A stretch of DNA of 8,532 nt from an uncultured Acetatifactor sp. (GCA_910585615.1 CAJUFO010000011.1:1-8532); one strand, 5' to 3'; numbered from the stretch's first letter, positions 1-6,593 are shown. A program made the numbers and translations. Notes: generated by a model from the sequence alone, not told the origin.

Positions 1-98
1 TTCATTATTTTATTCTGTCCATCTACATTTGCCAAATCCTTAAAGCCCGCATAAAGTGGGCATTTTCTGGACCAATCAACACTGGGGAACTGATGTAT
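1..98 (-). other. open frame running off the left edge, unidentified
   Basis: Beyond the uvrB break a different minus-strand frame stays open for about 32 codons, from a TGA at 99-101 to the window edge. It reads IHQFPSVDWSRKCPLYAGF and onward. The residue mix looks protein-like, but I do not recognise it and it does not resemble the UvrB sequence expected here. It has no start codon or ribosome site of its own. It could be the end of an inserted element, an unrelated gene joined by rearrangement, or chance. Confidence 0.2.
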
Positions 99-103
99 TC
101 ATA

Positions 104-406
104 CTAGGATACAAAATATTCTACCGCGTTCTCAGGGAAGAACTCCTTGAACTCACCGTAGAGCTGGCCGGCCAGGGTCTTGTTGTGCGCTATTACCAAA
201 GTGGGCTTGTTCAGGGTGGCGATGACGTTGGCCATGGTGAAGGTCTTGCCGGAGCCTGTGACGCCTAGCAATGTCTGGAACTGGTTGCCCTCCTGGAATC
301 CTTTTACCAGCTCGGCTATGGCTGCGGGCTGGTCGCCGGTGGGCTTATATTCTGAATGAAGCTTGAACGGTTTCTGTTCCATGAAAGTCTTCGGTTCGTT
401 CTGCAT
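104..406 (-). pseudogene. uvrB: UvrB (excinuclease ABC subunit B), N-terminal fragment
   Basis: UvrB is the helicase-like damage-verification subunit of UvrABC nucleotide excision repair. The 100 codons seen match the start of UvrB: the FKLHSEYKPTGDQP region (residues 14-27), the Walker A loop GVTGSGKT (48-55, Lys54) and NKTLAGQLYGEFKEFFP (75-91). Full UvrB has roughly 650-670 residues. The ATG at 404-406 follows a strong GGAGGTGA site. After EYFVS the frame hits TAG at 104-106, where the family continues YYDYYQPEAY. The next bases (TAT-GAA-TAC-ATCAG) still loosely resemble codons for YDYYQ with substitutions and one missing base, then similarity ends. This could be an inactivated gene, an insertion or rearrangement edge, or an assembly error. 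The fragment cannot be a working UvrB. Confidence 0.85.
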
Positions 407-474
407 GAAATATCACCTCCATAATTCAGCGGAAAAGTTCACATATCCAACCGGACAGCACAAAAGTAATTTTG

Positions 475-483
475 ATTATACCA
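475..483 (-). promoter_or_regulatory. extended -10 promoter for uvrB
   Basis: On the minus strand TGG precedes a perfect TATAAT (475-480), an extended -10 of the TGnTATAAT type. No good -35 is present at 17 bp. The start would fall near 468, leaving a leader of about 60 nt to the uvrB ATG. A second possible promoter (TTGCTG, 16 bp, TAAAAT) lies just upstream and closer to the LexA box. Apart from these sites I see no gene in 407-670. Confidence 0.6.
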
Positions 484-523
484 TACAGCATTTTATTTGT
501 ATAGATGCAAACAGCAATTTCCA

Positions 524-535
524 GAACATTTGTTC
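524..535. promoter_or_regulatory. LexA (SOS) box upstream of uvrB
   Basis: The palindrome GAACATTTGTTC matches the Gram-positive LexA operator GAAC-N4-GTTC, including the preferred RNRY spacer when read on the minus strand (AAAT). uvrB is a classical SOS gene in Firmicutes, so position and sequence agree. The box lies about 40 bp upstream of the extended -10 at 475-480, and directly upstream of the alternative TTGCTG/TAAAAT promoter, which would be better placed for repression. Confidence 0.8.
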
Positions 536-670
536 CGAATTCTTGTTCTGTTTTTCTGTGCGGTCTTTCCATGTGAAAAAGGAAGCTTTCCCATTTTTTT
601 AACGGAAATCCTTCCCTTTGCTTTCATCTTCCATTCAATCAGTTCTGCTGCACAAGCCGCTTCCCGGATT

Positions 671-805
671 CTATTCTGTTATTGCGTTTAATGCTTTACA
701 CTTTCCAATCGCCATGTCATGCCCTTGCAGAGCAGCCTGCCTATACCAATACTTTGCCTTTTCCACATCTTTGGATACCCTGATGCCTTCCTCCTTCTTA
801 TTCAT
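671..805 (-). pseudogene. Sel1-repeat (TPR-like) protein remnant
   Basis: A 44-codon minus-strand frame from the ATG at 803-805 to TAG at 671-673 contains KDVEKAKYWYRQAALQGHD (residues 12-30). This is the signature of one Sel1-like repeat (consensus near D..KA..WY.KAA.QGH..A). Sel1 proteins normally carry several such repeats. Only one is left, followed by a short tail. No good ribosome site precedes the ATG; the AGGAGG-like stretch lies inside the frame. A TGCTATAAT extended -10 sits at 850-858. It is most likely the 3' relic of a larger gene. A genuine 44-residue protein is possible but less likely. Confidence 0.5.
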
Positions 806-1166
806 CTTTAATATTATAGCTAGCTTTCAGCTACCTTCCTTTTAGATATATTATAGCAGAAAACCAGACAACTTACTCCATCATATTCTGAATCTACGGT
901 ATCCCGGACACAGCAAATGTCCTCTGTCTGTGTTGTCCCGGCTGCCAGATTCTCCGTAAAGCACTTCAAATCGCCATGCTCCCGCGTGAACCTGCCCTGC
1001 CGGATATCAATAGCGAATCCTCCCACACACATATGGCCAAAGCCCCAGCTCCTCTGAGATTCGGAATATGTCCCCCCTCTCCTAGCTATGCCGTGGCATA
1101 TGTCTAGTATACCATGAATCCGACAGCTTGCATAGCCAAAAACCGAACTTCCGTTCTTTTATTTCG
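806..1166. other. gene-poor stretch, no supported gene
   Basis: A minus-strand frame at 820-1032 could encode 70 residues (begins MCVGGFAIDIRQG), but it has no recognisable domain. GAGGAG lies too far from its ATG, and I do not call it. Visible signals are an extended -10 (TGCTATAAT) at 850-858, another (TGGTATACT) at 1106-1114, both minus strand, and a 14-bp near-perfect palindrome TATGCCGTGGCATA at 1087-1100 between that promoter and the frame. The stretch may be the eroded 5' part of the Sel1-repeat gene. Confidence 0.35.
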
Positions 1167-1209
1167 CAAAAAGAGAAGCATCTCCATCCTTTATGGAAAC
1201 ACTCCTCTT
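1167..1209 (-). terminator. Rho-independent terminator of the surface-protein gene
   Basis: A 17-bp inverted repeat (1171-1187 and 1193-1209) with a 5-nt loop ends in a run of five U in minus-strand RNA. Every mismatch in the repeat becomes a G-U wobble when transcribed from the minus strand, but an A-C clash when transcribed from the plus strand. The structure is therefore specific for minus-strand transcripts. It lies about 50 nt after the stop codon of the surface-protein gene. Confidence 0.85.
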
Positions 1210-1256
1210 TGTTAACCATTCCCTTATCTACGTACTTATTTTAGATATGTAAGGCA

Positions 1257-3179
1257 TTACATCCTTTTTCTCCTCCATGCCCTGCAGCCAACCGATAAGA
1301 GGCATACGGCGCCACTGATGGCAAACGCAGCCAGCGCCCATATGGAAAATCCCTCAAACGGCTCTTGTCCTGTCCTGGGAGATACATTGGGGGCTGCGGC
1401 TGCTTGCGGCTGCGCATCGTCCTGAGCCCCCTGTTCATTGTTTCCACCATTTCCATTGTTCCCGGTATTTCCGCCGTTCCCACTGATTACATTGTCCACA
1501 ATATGTCCACCATTTCCCTGGTTCTCATTCGGAATGGTAACGCCCTCATCCTTCTTTTCGCCGAAGAGGAAAGTGCTGAAATGGGTTACGGTAAATGTGA
1601 CGGTTCCATCGCCATTTATCCGGAAGCTGACCTCTTCCCCCTTGCCGTCCTGGGAATAATGCACAACCGTAAGCTTCTTCGCATCCAGCCCGGCGGGAAT
1701 GGGCATCGTGATGGTCATCGGCACCTTCAGTTCATGTACAGAAGCGTCACCATTTATCAGGCTGATGTCCAGCTGTACGCTCTTGGCGTATTTATTGGAG
1801 AGCACGTCCACCATATTCTCAGGCTTAGCCACATCCACCTGAAGGGCAATGCTGCTGCTGTCTGCCGCGTTCAGCGCAGCCCCCGCCACTGAGATCTTGG
1901 AGGAATCAATCATGGCCCCTGCCGCCTCTGTCACCGCAGGAGACGCCACTGTAATGCCTTTCTGTTCCGCATAGAGTTTTTCCAGCTCTCTTATCTGCTC
2001 CAGTACCTTTGCATCCGTCTGCATGGCCATGGCGATTTCGGAGGGATTGGCTTTCCCTGCGATGGCTGCCGCTGCCTTGGCCGCGTCACCGCCCGCCTCT
2101 TCCAGCGCCTTTTGGACAGCGTCGCTCACAGTGGACACTGTGGTCGTAGTATCATAAATATCAGAAGCATTCCCCAAAAATCCGTTTGCGCAAGTATTGA
2201 TATCCCCACTGAGCGCCCAGACCCTTACATAGTACTTCCCCTCACCATAAAAATCGATTCTGTGGGAAAAATCAATCTCTATCTTATCCGGGTCGTACTG
2301 TCCGCTCCAGCTAATCGCGCTGTCGGAGGAATCCTTGTACAGCTCTGCCATATATCCGCTGGCGCCCTCCACCTTGCTCCAGTGAATCAGGCCGGGAACC
2401 TCCTCATCCCACCAGCATTCGGTGGTTCCCAACCTCTGTTCCGGTCTTGTATACTCCTTTACTTCAGACCAGTCAGACCAGTCGCTGGACTCATAGCGCT
2501 CACTGTCATACTCGTCTAATGCTCTTGCGCGGAATCTAAAGACCGCTTTATCGTCATCCGCCTTAACATCAATATGCATCCGCAGACTTGAATCACGTAC
2601 TACAAGAGACTCTCCCATTTGGCTTGATTCATGGTAAATAAAGGTCTCCCAGCTCTCGCCTCCGTCTCTGCTTATCTGTGCCTCATATCCATACCAGCCG
2701 TTTGCGCCTTCCACGGCAGGCCAGCTAGGCATCCAGTCAGACCAGCTGATTTCAGGCGTGGCGATCTTTGTCTTCTCTGCGGGAGTCTCAGTCCCTGTCT
2801 GCCCGGAATCTCCGCCCTCCGGGGTGCCGTGCGCAGGCTCTTCGCTCCCGCCGCCGGACACGTCGCTCCCGCTTTCTGTATCCCCAGATGAAGATTCCTC
2901 TCCTCCATCGTCCCCGGGCGCAGGCTCCCCGCCTCCGACAGCATCCTCTTCCGGCTTCCCGGCTTCTCCGTCCCCGGGTGCAGCCTCTCCGCTTTCGGGG
3001 GCCTCCGGTGCCTCCGCATCCCCGGCTTCTGTCTCTCCGCCCTCAAGCGCTGCCCCCGGCTCCGCGCTTTCCTCCAGTATCTGGCCGCCGGTAGCCTGCA
3101 CCGTCCCCATACCGGCCTGTCCCCCTAAAAAGGCAGCCAATACCAGGATTCCGATTCCTTTCAATACCTTTCTCTTCAT
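1257..3179 (-). CDS. sortase-anchored surface protein with fibronectin-III-like modules
   Basis: A 640-residue cell-wall protein. It has a signal peptide (KRK, then a hydrophobic core ILVLAAFLGG, residues 1-30); an acidic E/G/P/S-rich low-complexity stalk (about 34-135); two fibronectin-III-like modules (about 140-245 and 250-345, with the shared pattern W..VEGA..Y); a predicted helical, Ala-rich part (about 350-410); a beta domain ending VTFTVTHFSTFLF (about 440-540), a type often seen near the end of clostridial surface proteins; an Asn/Gly-rich linker (about 552-585); and an anchor of SPRTG (600-604), a hydrophobic segment and the tail RRKRM. SPRTG is a non-LPXTG sorting motif. The ATG at 3177-3179 is chosen over an in-frame TTG at 3186, because AAAGGAG lies 11 nt from the ATG but only 2 nt from the TTG. 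The ligand is unknown; adhesion or matrix binding is inferred from architecture. Confidence 0.85.
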   Translation of the reverse strand: MKRKVLKGIGILVLAAFLGGQAGMGTVQATGGQILEESAEPGAALEGGETEAGDAEAPEAPESGEAAPGDGEAGKPEEDAVGGGEPAPGDDGGEESSSGDTESGSDVSGGGSEEPAHGTPEGGDSGQTGTETPAEKTKIATPEISWSDWMPSWPAVEGANGWYGYEAQISRDGGESWETFIYHESSQMGESLVVRDSSLRMHIDVKADDDKAVFRFRARALDEYDSERYESSDWSDWSEVKEYTRPEQRLGTTECWWDEEVPGLIHWSKVEGASGYMAELYKDSSDSAISWSGQYDPDKIEIDFSHRIDFYGEGKYYVRVWALSGDINTCANGFLGNASDIYDTTTTVSTVSDAVQKALEEAGGDAAKAAAAIAGKANPSEIAMAMQTDAKVLEQIRELEKLYAEQKGITVASPAVTEAAGAMIDSSKISVAGAALNAADSSSIALQVDVAKPENMVDVLSNKYAKSVQLDISLINGDASVHELKVPMTITMPIPAGLDAKKLTVVHYSQDGKGEEVSFRINGDGTVTFTVTHFSTFLFGEKKDEGVTIPNENQGNGGHIVDNVISGNGGNTGNNGNGGNNEQGAQDDAQPQAAAAPNVSPRTGQEPFEGFSIWALAAFAISGAVCLLSVGCRAWRRKRM

Positions 3180-3259
3180 TTCCCGCAAAACTCCTTTCTT
3201 AACTGTATGCGTCCCAGAATCTGCACCTTCCCCTTATCAAAGCGCATATCATATCTGAC

Positions 3260-3302
3260 ATTATAAAAGATGCCGCGCCTTTTGTGGTATGCTGCCAGCA
3301 GA
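3260..3302 (-). promoter_or_regulatory. promoter/operator element A of the surface-protein gene
   Basis: A perfect TATAAT (3260-3265, minus strand) lies 15 bp downstream of a 22-bp core (3281-3302). The core recurs at 4881-4902 with 20 of 22 bases identical. The -35 position reads ACCACA, a poor match to TTGACA, so the core may be an activator or repressor site. The -10 lies 80 nt before the ATG of the surface protein. The second copy has the same geometry before the SGNH gene. Confidence 0.55.
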
Positions 3303-3324
3303 ATTTCAGGGAAAATTAAGGACT

Positions 3325-4461
3325 TCAGAACTGGAAATAGATAAAGGTGGACGCATCGTATTCCGGCCCGTAGACCCCGAAAATCAAAATGCCAAAAATC
3401 AGCATATAGTAGACCAGCCAGCGGAACCATATATTCTGCCGCGCCAGCGCGGCCTTGAAGTCCGTTCCCCGTTTTTTCAGATAATCCACCAGCATCAGGA
3501 TAACCAGCCCCAGAAGCATGAGGAAGAAAGACTTTTCCGACAGGGCGATGGTCTGGATGCCCAGCATGTTATCCGGGTCGAAGAAGCTGAAGAGCCCGAT
3601 ATTGTGTATGCTGTGCCGGAGCATCTGCAGGGCTGTCTCTAGGCTCTCTGCCCGGAAAAAAAGCCAGGCAAAGTCCACCAGCAGGAAGGTGACGACTCCC
3701 TGCACCAGACGATAGCTGCCGCAGTCAGTATGGATATGCAGCTTCTTCTGCAGCCGGGCGCGTAAAGGTCCGGTCAAATCTCCTGCCACCTGATACAGGC
3801 CGTTGAGCATCCCCCACACTACGAAATTCCAACCGGCACCGTGCCAGAGGCCACTGACGGCAAAGGTCAAAAGGAGATTTCGGTATTTCCTCCCCTTTCC
3901 GCAGCGATTTCCTCCCAGAGGGATGTAGACATAATCCCTGAACCATGTGGTCAGGGAAATATGCCAGCTGCGCCAGAATCCGCTTACCGTAGTGGCAAAA
4001 TAGGGACTTTTGAAGTTCTTCGTCAGCGTAAAGCCCATCACCCGCGCTGCGCCTACGGCGATATCAGAGTACCCCGCGAAGTCACAGTATATCTGGAACG
4101 CAAAAAGGAGGGTGGCCAGGGCAATCTGCATTCCGGAGTAGCAGGTGTAGTCCCCGTAAACAGCATTGACCAGTACGGCGATGCGGTCAGCTATGACTAA
4201 CTTCTGAAAAAAGCCCCAGCCCATCAGCAGCAGTCCGTCCTTCACCCGCCGGAAATCGAACTTATGTGGTTCGTATAACTGATGCATGAGGTTTCTGCTG
4301 CGCTCGATAGGGCCGGCCACCAATTGGGGGAAAAAGGAAATGAACAGGGCATACCGCAGAAAATTTCGCTCTGCCGGAATCTCCCCCCTATGGACATCAA
4401 AAAGGTAGCCCAGGGCCTGAAAGGTATAGAAGGAGATGAAGCATCTCCATGACGAACTGCG
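3325..4461 (-). pseudogene. MBOAT-family O-acyltransferase (AlgI/DltB-like), 5'-truncated
   Basis: A membrane-bound O-acyltransferase that would move acyl groups across the membrane to a surface polymer, with an SGNH-type partner. Similarity begins at ISFYTFQALGYLFDVHRG (near 4437), followed by FFPQLVAGPIERS, FQIYCDFAGYSDIA, FWRSWHISLTTWFRDYVYIPLGGNR and the active-site motif SGLWHGAGWNF, and ends in the typical FGVYGPEYDASTFIYFQF. The C-terminal core is complete and appears intact. The first 100 or so residues, including several membrane helices, are missing, and the open frame (to TGA at 4462-4464) offers no ATG and no ribosome site. The TTG at 4321-4323 is inside conserved sequence and is not a credible start. 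The frame joins directly to the tail of the SGNH gene, so I call a deletion pseudogene. Confidence 0.8.
4432..4448. repeat. short perfect inverted repeat at the SGNH/MBOAT joint
   Basis: GGAGATG-AAG-CATCTCC is a 7-bp perfect inverted repeat with a 3-nt loop. It sits exactly where the SGNH tail frame stops making sense and the MBOAT frame begins. Such small palindromes can promote deletions by template slippage. Its link to the event here is inference. Confidence 0.5.
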
Positions 4462-4778
4462 TCACCTTTTCAGCGCCTAATCCGTTCAGGTGATGGTAAC
4501 CGTTGAACGCATCGGGAGTTGGAGGCCAGGATATAGCTGCTCATTCCCGTCGTCCGGGCTATGACGGATGGGTCGAATGTAGCGTAGGCGTGGCTGCTGC
4601 CCACCACCAGCACCTGCGCCTCCCCTTTTTCCAGCGCGTAAAAGCCATGCCATGTGCGGACGATTTCATTCGAAGGGTACAGCAGCAGCACCACAGCTTT
4701 CCATCCTGCCAAAAAGAGCAGGCAGAAAAACAGCCCTTTCACGAAACGCTTTAACTTTACCCTCTTCCGCTTCCCCAA
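4439..4778 (-). pseudogene. SGNH/DltD-like acyl-transfer partner, internally deleted
   Basis: Two ends of one gene are visible. The 5' part starts at TTG 4776-4778 (GAGGAG 6 nt upstream). It encodes a basic N-terminus, one membrane segment (about residues 15-33, FFCLLFLAGW) and SGNH block I, VVGSSHAYATFDPSVI (58-73, candidate nucleophile Ser61 or Ser62), up to SSYILASNS (residue 88). The frame then shifts. From 4513 downward another frame reads DAFNGYHHLNGLGAEKVTQF, the usual C-terminal block with the catalytic His before LNG.GAE. Proteins of this kind are about 300-400 residues, so some 200-250 codons are missing at about 4511-4520. Such proteins pair with MBOAT acyltransferases (DltB/DltD and AlgI/AlgJ-X type systems) to acylate surface glycans. 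The active-site halves are now separated by frame, so it is very probably non-functional. Confidence 0.75.
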
Positions 4779-4808
4779 GTGTCTCTCCTCTATCATACGG
4801 CATTCCGC

Positions 4809-4846
4809 TATCGGTTCAATGCCGCGCCTGGCTCTTCTAACCGATA
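4809..4846 (-). promoter_or_regulatory. hairpin in the leader of the SGNH-MBOAT unit
   Basis: TATCGGTT (4809-4816) and AACCGATA (4839-4846) form an 8-bp stem, with a GC-rich loop that can fold further (GCC/GGC). It lies in the transcribed leader between the -10 at 4860 and the start at 4778. No U-run follows, so it is not a terminator. It could stabilise the mRNA or bind a regulator. Confidence 0.35.
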
Positions 4847-4859
4847 AAGCCCTTCCCTT

Positions 4860-4902
4860 ATGATATAGGAAATCCCATCGTTTGTGGTCTGCCGCCAGCA
4901 GA
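4860..4902 (-). promoter_or_regulatory. promoter/operator element B of the SGNH-MBOAT unit
   Basis: The second copy of the 22-bp core (4881-4902) lies 15 bp from a TATCAT -10 (4860-4865), as in copy A. The distance from the -10 to the TTG start is 81 nt, against 80 nt for copy A. That supports both the start choice and a shared regulator. The core sits just downstream of the terminator of the kinase gene, so the SGNH-MBOAT unit has its own promoter. Confidence 0.5.
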
Positions 4903-4910
4903 CATTTTCC

Positions 4911-4942
4911 GACAAAAAATCCCCACATATCAATATGCGGGG
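4911..4942 (-). terminator. Rho-independent terminator after the receptor-kinase gene
   Basis: The inverted repeat CCCCACATAT (4921-4930) / ATATGCGGGG (4933-4942) is followed on the minus strand by AUUUUUUG. Its only mismatch is a G-U wobble in minus-strand RNA. It lies 15 nt after the stop of the ectodomain frame and separates the kinase unit from the SGNH-MBOAT unit. Confidence 0.85.
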
Positions 4943-4957
4943 ATAAACTGCTATAGC

Positions 4958-5788
4958 TTATTCTTTCGATCCATAATACACCAGCCAAGGGCTGTAATAT
5001 TCCTCCGGTGCGGGATCCGGCATGGGGCTTGAGGAGTACTCATTGGGCCGGGCTGAATATACCTGAACGGTAAACCTGTATTTTTTGTTCGGCCCCGGTA
5101 TCAGATACCCTGCCTCGATATAAATCCCGTCATGTCCATCCTCTTCAATCATTCTCTTTGACCAGGTATTGTTCAACACATAAGCGCCTGTCTGGTCATA
5201 AACGGCCACATTGAAAACATCATTATCTTCATAGTCGTCAAGATTGTCCCAAACAGCAAAATAGCGCTTGCTGTTATCGATTTCATACGTTCTCCACGCA
5301 AGCCCTGTGGGGGCGGCCAGTGGAGGGGCCGATTCCCCGGTGTATTCGAACACGTCCGACACCACGAAAGGACTGTCCGCATACCGGACGCCATCCCCGG
5401 TAGCAGATACCGTAAAATAATAGTACCCATTCTCCTCCAGCCATGGCGTGATATTCCAGTCTATGACTTCTCTGTTCCTGGCAATGCCTCCGAATCTTAT
5501 AGAATCCTCATAATACCAGCCTTCCTCATCTACATCCGGCGCGTCCGCTGTATCCTTTCTGTACACCCTCATCTGAAACCAGGCTTCGTCCCCAGCGCCC
5601 GCCCCTGGTACATTGTCCCAGAGCGCGGTTCCCGTCTCCCCATCCCAGTGGGGGTTCCCCGGCGCGGGCAGAACCGTAAGTTCAGCCCCCCCATCCGATT
5701 CTCTGTCTGCTCCCTGCCGCAGGGTAGACCGTCCCGCTGCGCCAAGCCCGGCAATCGCTGCCAGAATCAGCGCAGCCGCAGCCCACAT
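4958..5788 (-). CDS. membrane anchor and fibronectin-III-like ectodomain of the receptor kinase (frameshifted 3' half)
   Basis: This frame holds a membrane helix MWAAAALILAAIAGLGAAG followed by about 255 outer residues. They form two related beta modules, beginning near LPAPGNPHW and LAAPTGLAW, each with a WDN motif and a Y-x-F-T-V strand (YYFTVSATGDG; YRFTVQVYSA). They look fibronectin-III-like, and similar modules occur in the surface protein at 1257-3179. With one extra G (or two fewer) in the nine-G run, this part would be fused to the kinase, giving one protein of about 498 residues. As sequenced it could only be made separately, for example from the ATG at 5786-5788 with the G-run or GAGGG as a poor ribosome site, giving a 276-residue signal-anchored protein. 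The fused reading is more likely ancestral. The ligand of the ectodomain is unknown. Confidence 0.7.
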   Translation of the reverse strand: MWAAAALILAAIAGLGAAGRSTLRQGADRESDGGAELTVLPAPGNPHWDGETGTALWDNVPGAGAGDEAWFQMRVYRKDTADAPDVDEEGWYYEDSIRFGGIARNREVIDWNITPWLEENGYYYFTVSATGDGVRYADSPFVVSDVFEYTGESAPPLAAPTGLAWRTYEIDNSKRYFAVWDNLDDYEDNDVFNVAVYDQTGAYVLNNTWSKRMIEEDGHDGIYIEAGYLIPGPNKKYRFTVQVYSARPNEYSSSPMPDPAPEEYYSPWLVYYGSKE

Positions 5789-6453
5789 CCCTCGGCGCCC
5801 CCCCCCGGGAAAAAAGCCTGCCGCACCTGCCGCATGGACTGATACCGCTTGTCCGGATTCAGATTCCTGCATTTGCGGATGACTCTCCGATAGCGGGGCT
5901 TCCGGACGGTTTCCCCCAGAAGCTGTTCCATGGTCACCCCCAGGGCATAGATATCCGCCCGCTCGTCCGTCTGGGCGAAGCCGTACTGCTCTGGCGGCGC
6001 GAATCCCCTGGTTCCCAGCAGCCTGGTATCCTGCTCCGCCCCCTCCCTGGGCATGCGGGCGGCATCGAAGTCGATGAGGCGCACATGGCATTCTTCCGTG
6101 AGGAGGATATTGGAGGGCTTGATGTCCCTGTGGATGATGCCCTTTCCATGGAGGAATTCCAGCACGGCGCACAGCTCCCGGACCACCTGCCGGAACTGCT
6201 TCCCGGACAGCTCCGCTTCCCCGGATGTCTGTCCCTCTATGTATTCCTCAATCACAGTGGTGGAGTCCTCAGCGATGGCGACTTCGTATAGCCTTGGCAG
6301 GCCGGGATGAGGATTCTTCTGTAGCGTCTGATAGACCGGGTGCCGCCCGGCCAGTTTTTTTCGGACAAGCACCCGGGAACCTCCCTTTTCCCGCACCAGA
6401 TGCACCGTGCTTTTATCGCTCTGCTTCAGCAGCCGTATTTCTTCGTATTCCAT
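5767..6453 (-). CDS. Ser/Thr protein kinase, catalytic half
   Basis: A Hanks-type kinase domain, cytoplasmic if anchored by the downstream helix. Numbering from the ATG at 6451-6453, it shows the ATP-lysine region VLVRKKL (Lys32 or 33), the hinge EEYIEG, the catalytic loop HRDIKPSN (Asp110, Lys112, Asn115), DFD in place of DFG (128-130), and an activation segment ending GTRGFAPPEQYG. The domain ends with RYQSMRQVRQAF, then the nine-G run throws it into 11 foreign residues before a stop. Oddities are an absent glycine-rich loop (QSDKSTVHLV instead of GxGxxG) and the DFD. An upstream ATG at 6481-6483 would add 10 residues but lacks a ribosome site; GGGGG lies 12 nt before the chosen ATG. The gene is divergent from the XRE regulator. 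Most likely this is the front of a receptor kinase; a soluble kinase or weak pseudokinase remains possible. Confidence 0.8.
   Translation of the reverse strand: MEYEEIRLLKQSDKSTVHLVREKGGSRVLVRKKLAGRHPVYQTLQKNPHPGLPRLYEVAIAEDSTTVIEEYIEGQTSGEAELSGKQFRQVVRELCAVLEFLHGKGIIHRDIKPSNILLTEECHVRLIDFDAARMPREGAEQDTRLLGTRGFAPPEQYGFAQTDERADIYALGVTMEQLLGETVRKPRYRRVIRKCRNLNPDKRYQSMRQVRQAFFPGGGAEGCGLRLR
5798..5806 (-). repeat. nine-G homopolymer causing a frameshift in the kinase gene
   Basis: Nine consecutive C on the plus strand (G on the coding strand) lie exactly at the joint of the kinase and membrane-helix frames. Ten or seven G would restore one continuous frame of about 498 codons over 4958-6453; eight or nine do not. 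Such tracts are hot spots for slipped-strand mispairing and also for sequencing error. Confidence 0.9.
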
Positions 6454-6488
6454 TCGTTTTTTACCCCCAAACTTCGTATCCATGGAAA

Positions 6489-6494
6489 ATTATG
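6489..6494 (-). promoter_or_regulatory. possible -10 of the kinase gene
   Basis: CATAAT on the minus strand would place the transcript start near 6482. That is at the upstream ATG (6483) and so favours the downstream start at 6453. The -35 is poor. The 140-bp space to the divergent XRE gene holds both promoters. Confidence 0.3.
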
Positions 6495-6511
6495 CTCTTT
6501 GGATTTTTTCA

Positions 6512-6540
6512 TTGTTGTACCGCCAGTCATTTGGTATAAT
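6512..6540 (+). promoter_or_regulatory. promoter of the XRE regulator gene
   Basis: TTGTTG (6512-6517), a 17-bp spacer and TATAAT (6535-6540) preceded by TGG give an extended -10 promoter. It starts transcription about 45 nt before the regulator's ATG. Within the spacer, CCGCCAG recalls part of the core shared by elements A and B (GCCGCCAGCAG in copy B), which might mean binding by the same protein. The match is short. Confidence 0.65.
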
Positions 6541-6593
6541 AGAATACATAGCATGACAAGCCTATTATATCAAATCACTGAAAGAGAAACAAT

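Noticed and set aside
575..600. A-run, GGAAGCTTTCC, T-run as a bidirectional terminator
   Set aside because: The stem is only 4 bp with an unpaired CA on one side; too weak to call.
820..1032. 70-codon minus-strand frame with an extended -10 upstream
   Set aside because: No recognisable domain, ribosome site too far from the ATG, and located in a decayed stretch; not called as a gene.
1087..1100. Palindrome TATGCCGTGGCATA as an operator
   Set aside because: Only 6 bp per arm, a single copy, and no confirmed gene downstream; noted within the region entry only.
2672..3258. Long Pro/Ser/Arg-rich frames on both strands over the surface-protein stalk
   Set aside because: They are other-frame readings of the GC-rich low-complexity Glu/Gly/Pro stalk; no domains or ribosome sites.
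4321..4323. TTG as a true start giving a 332-residue MBOAT
   Set aside because: It lies within the conserved FFPQLVAGPIE motif, with coding similarity continuing upstream and no ribosome site.
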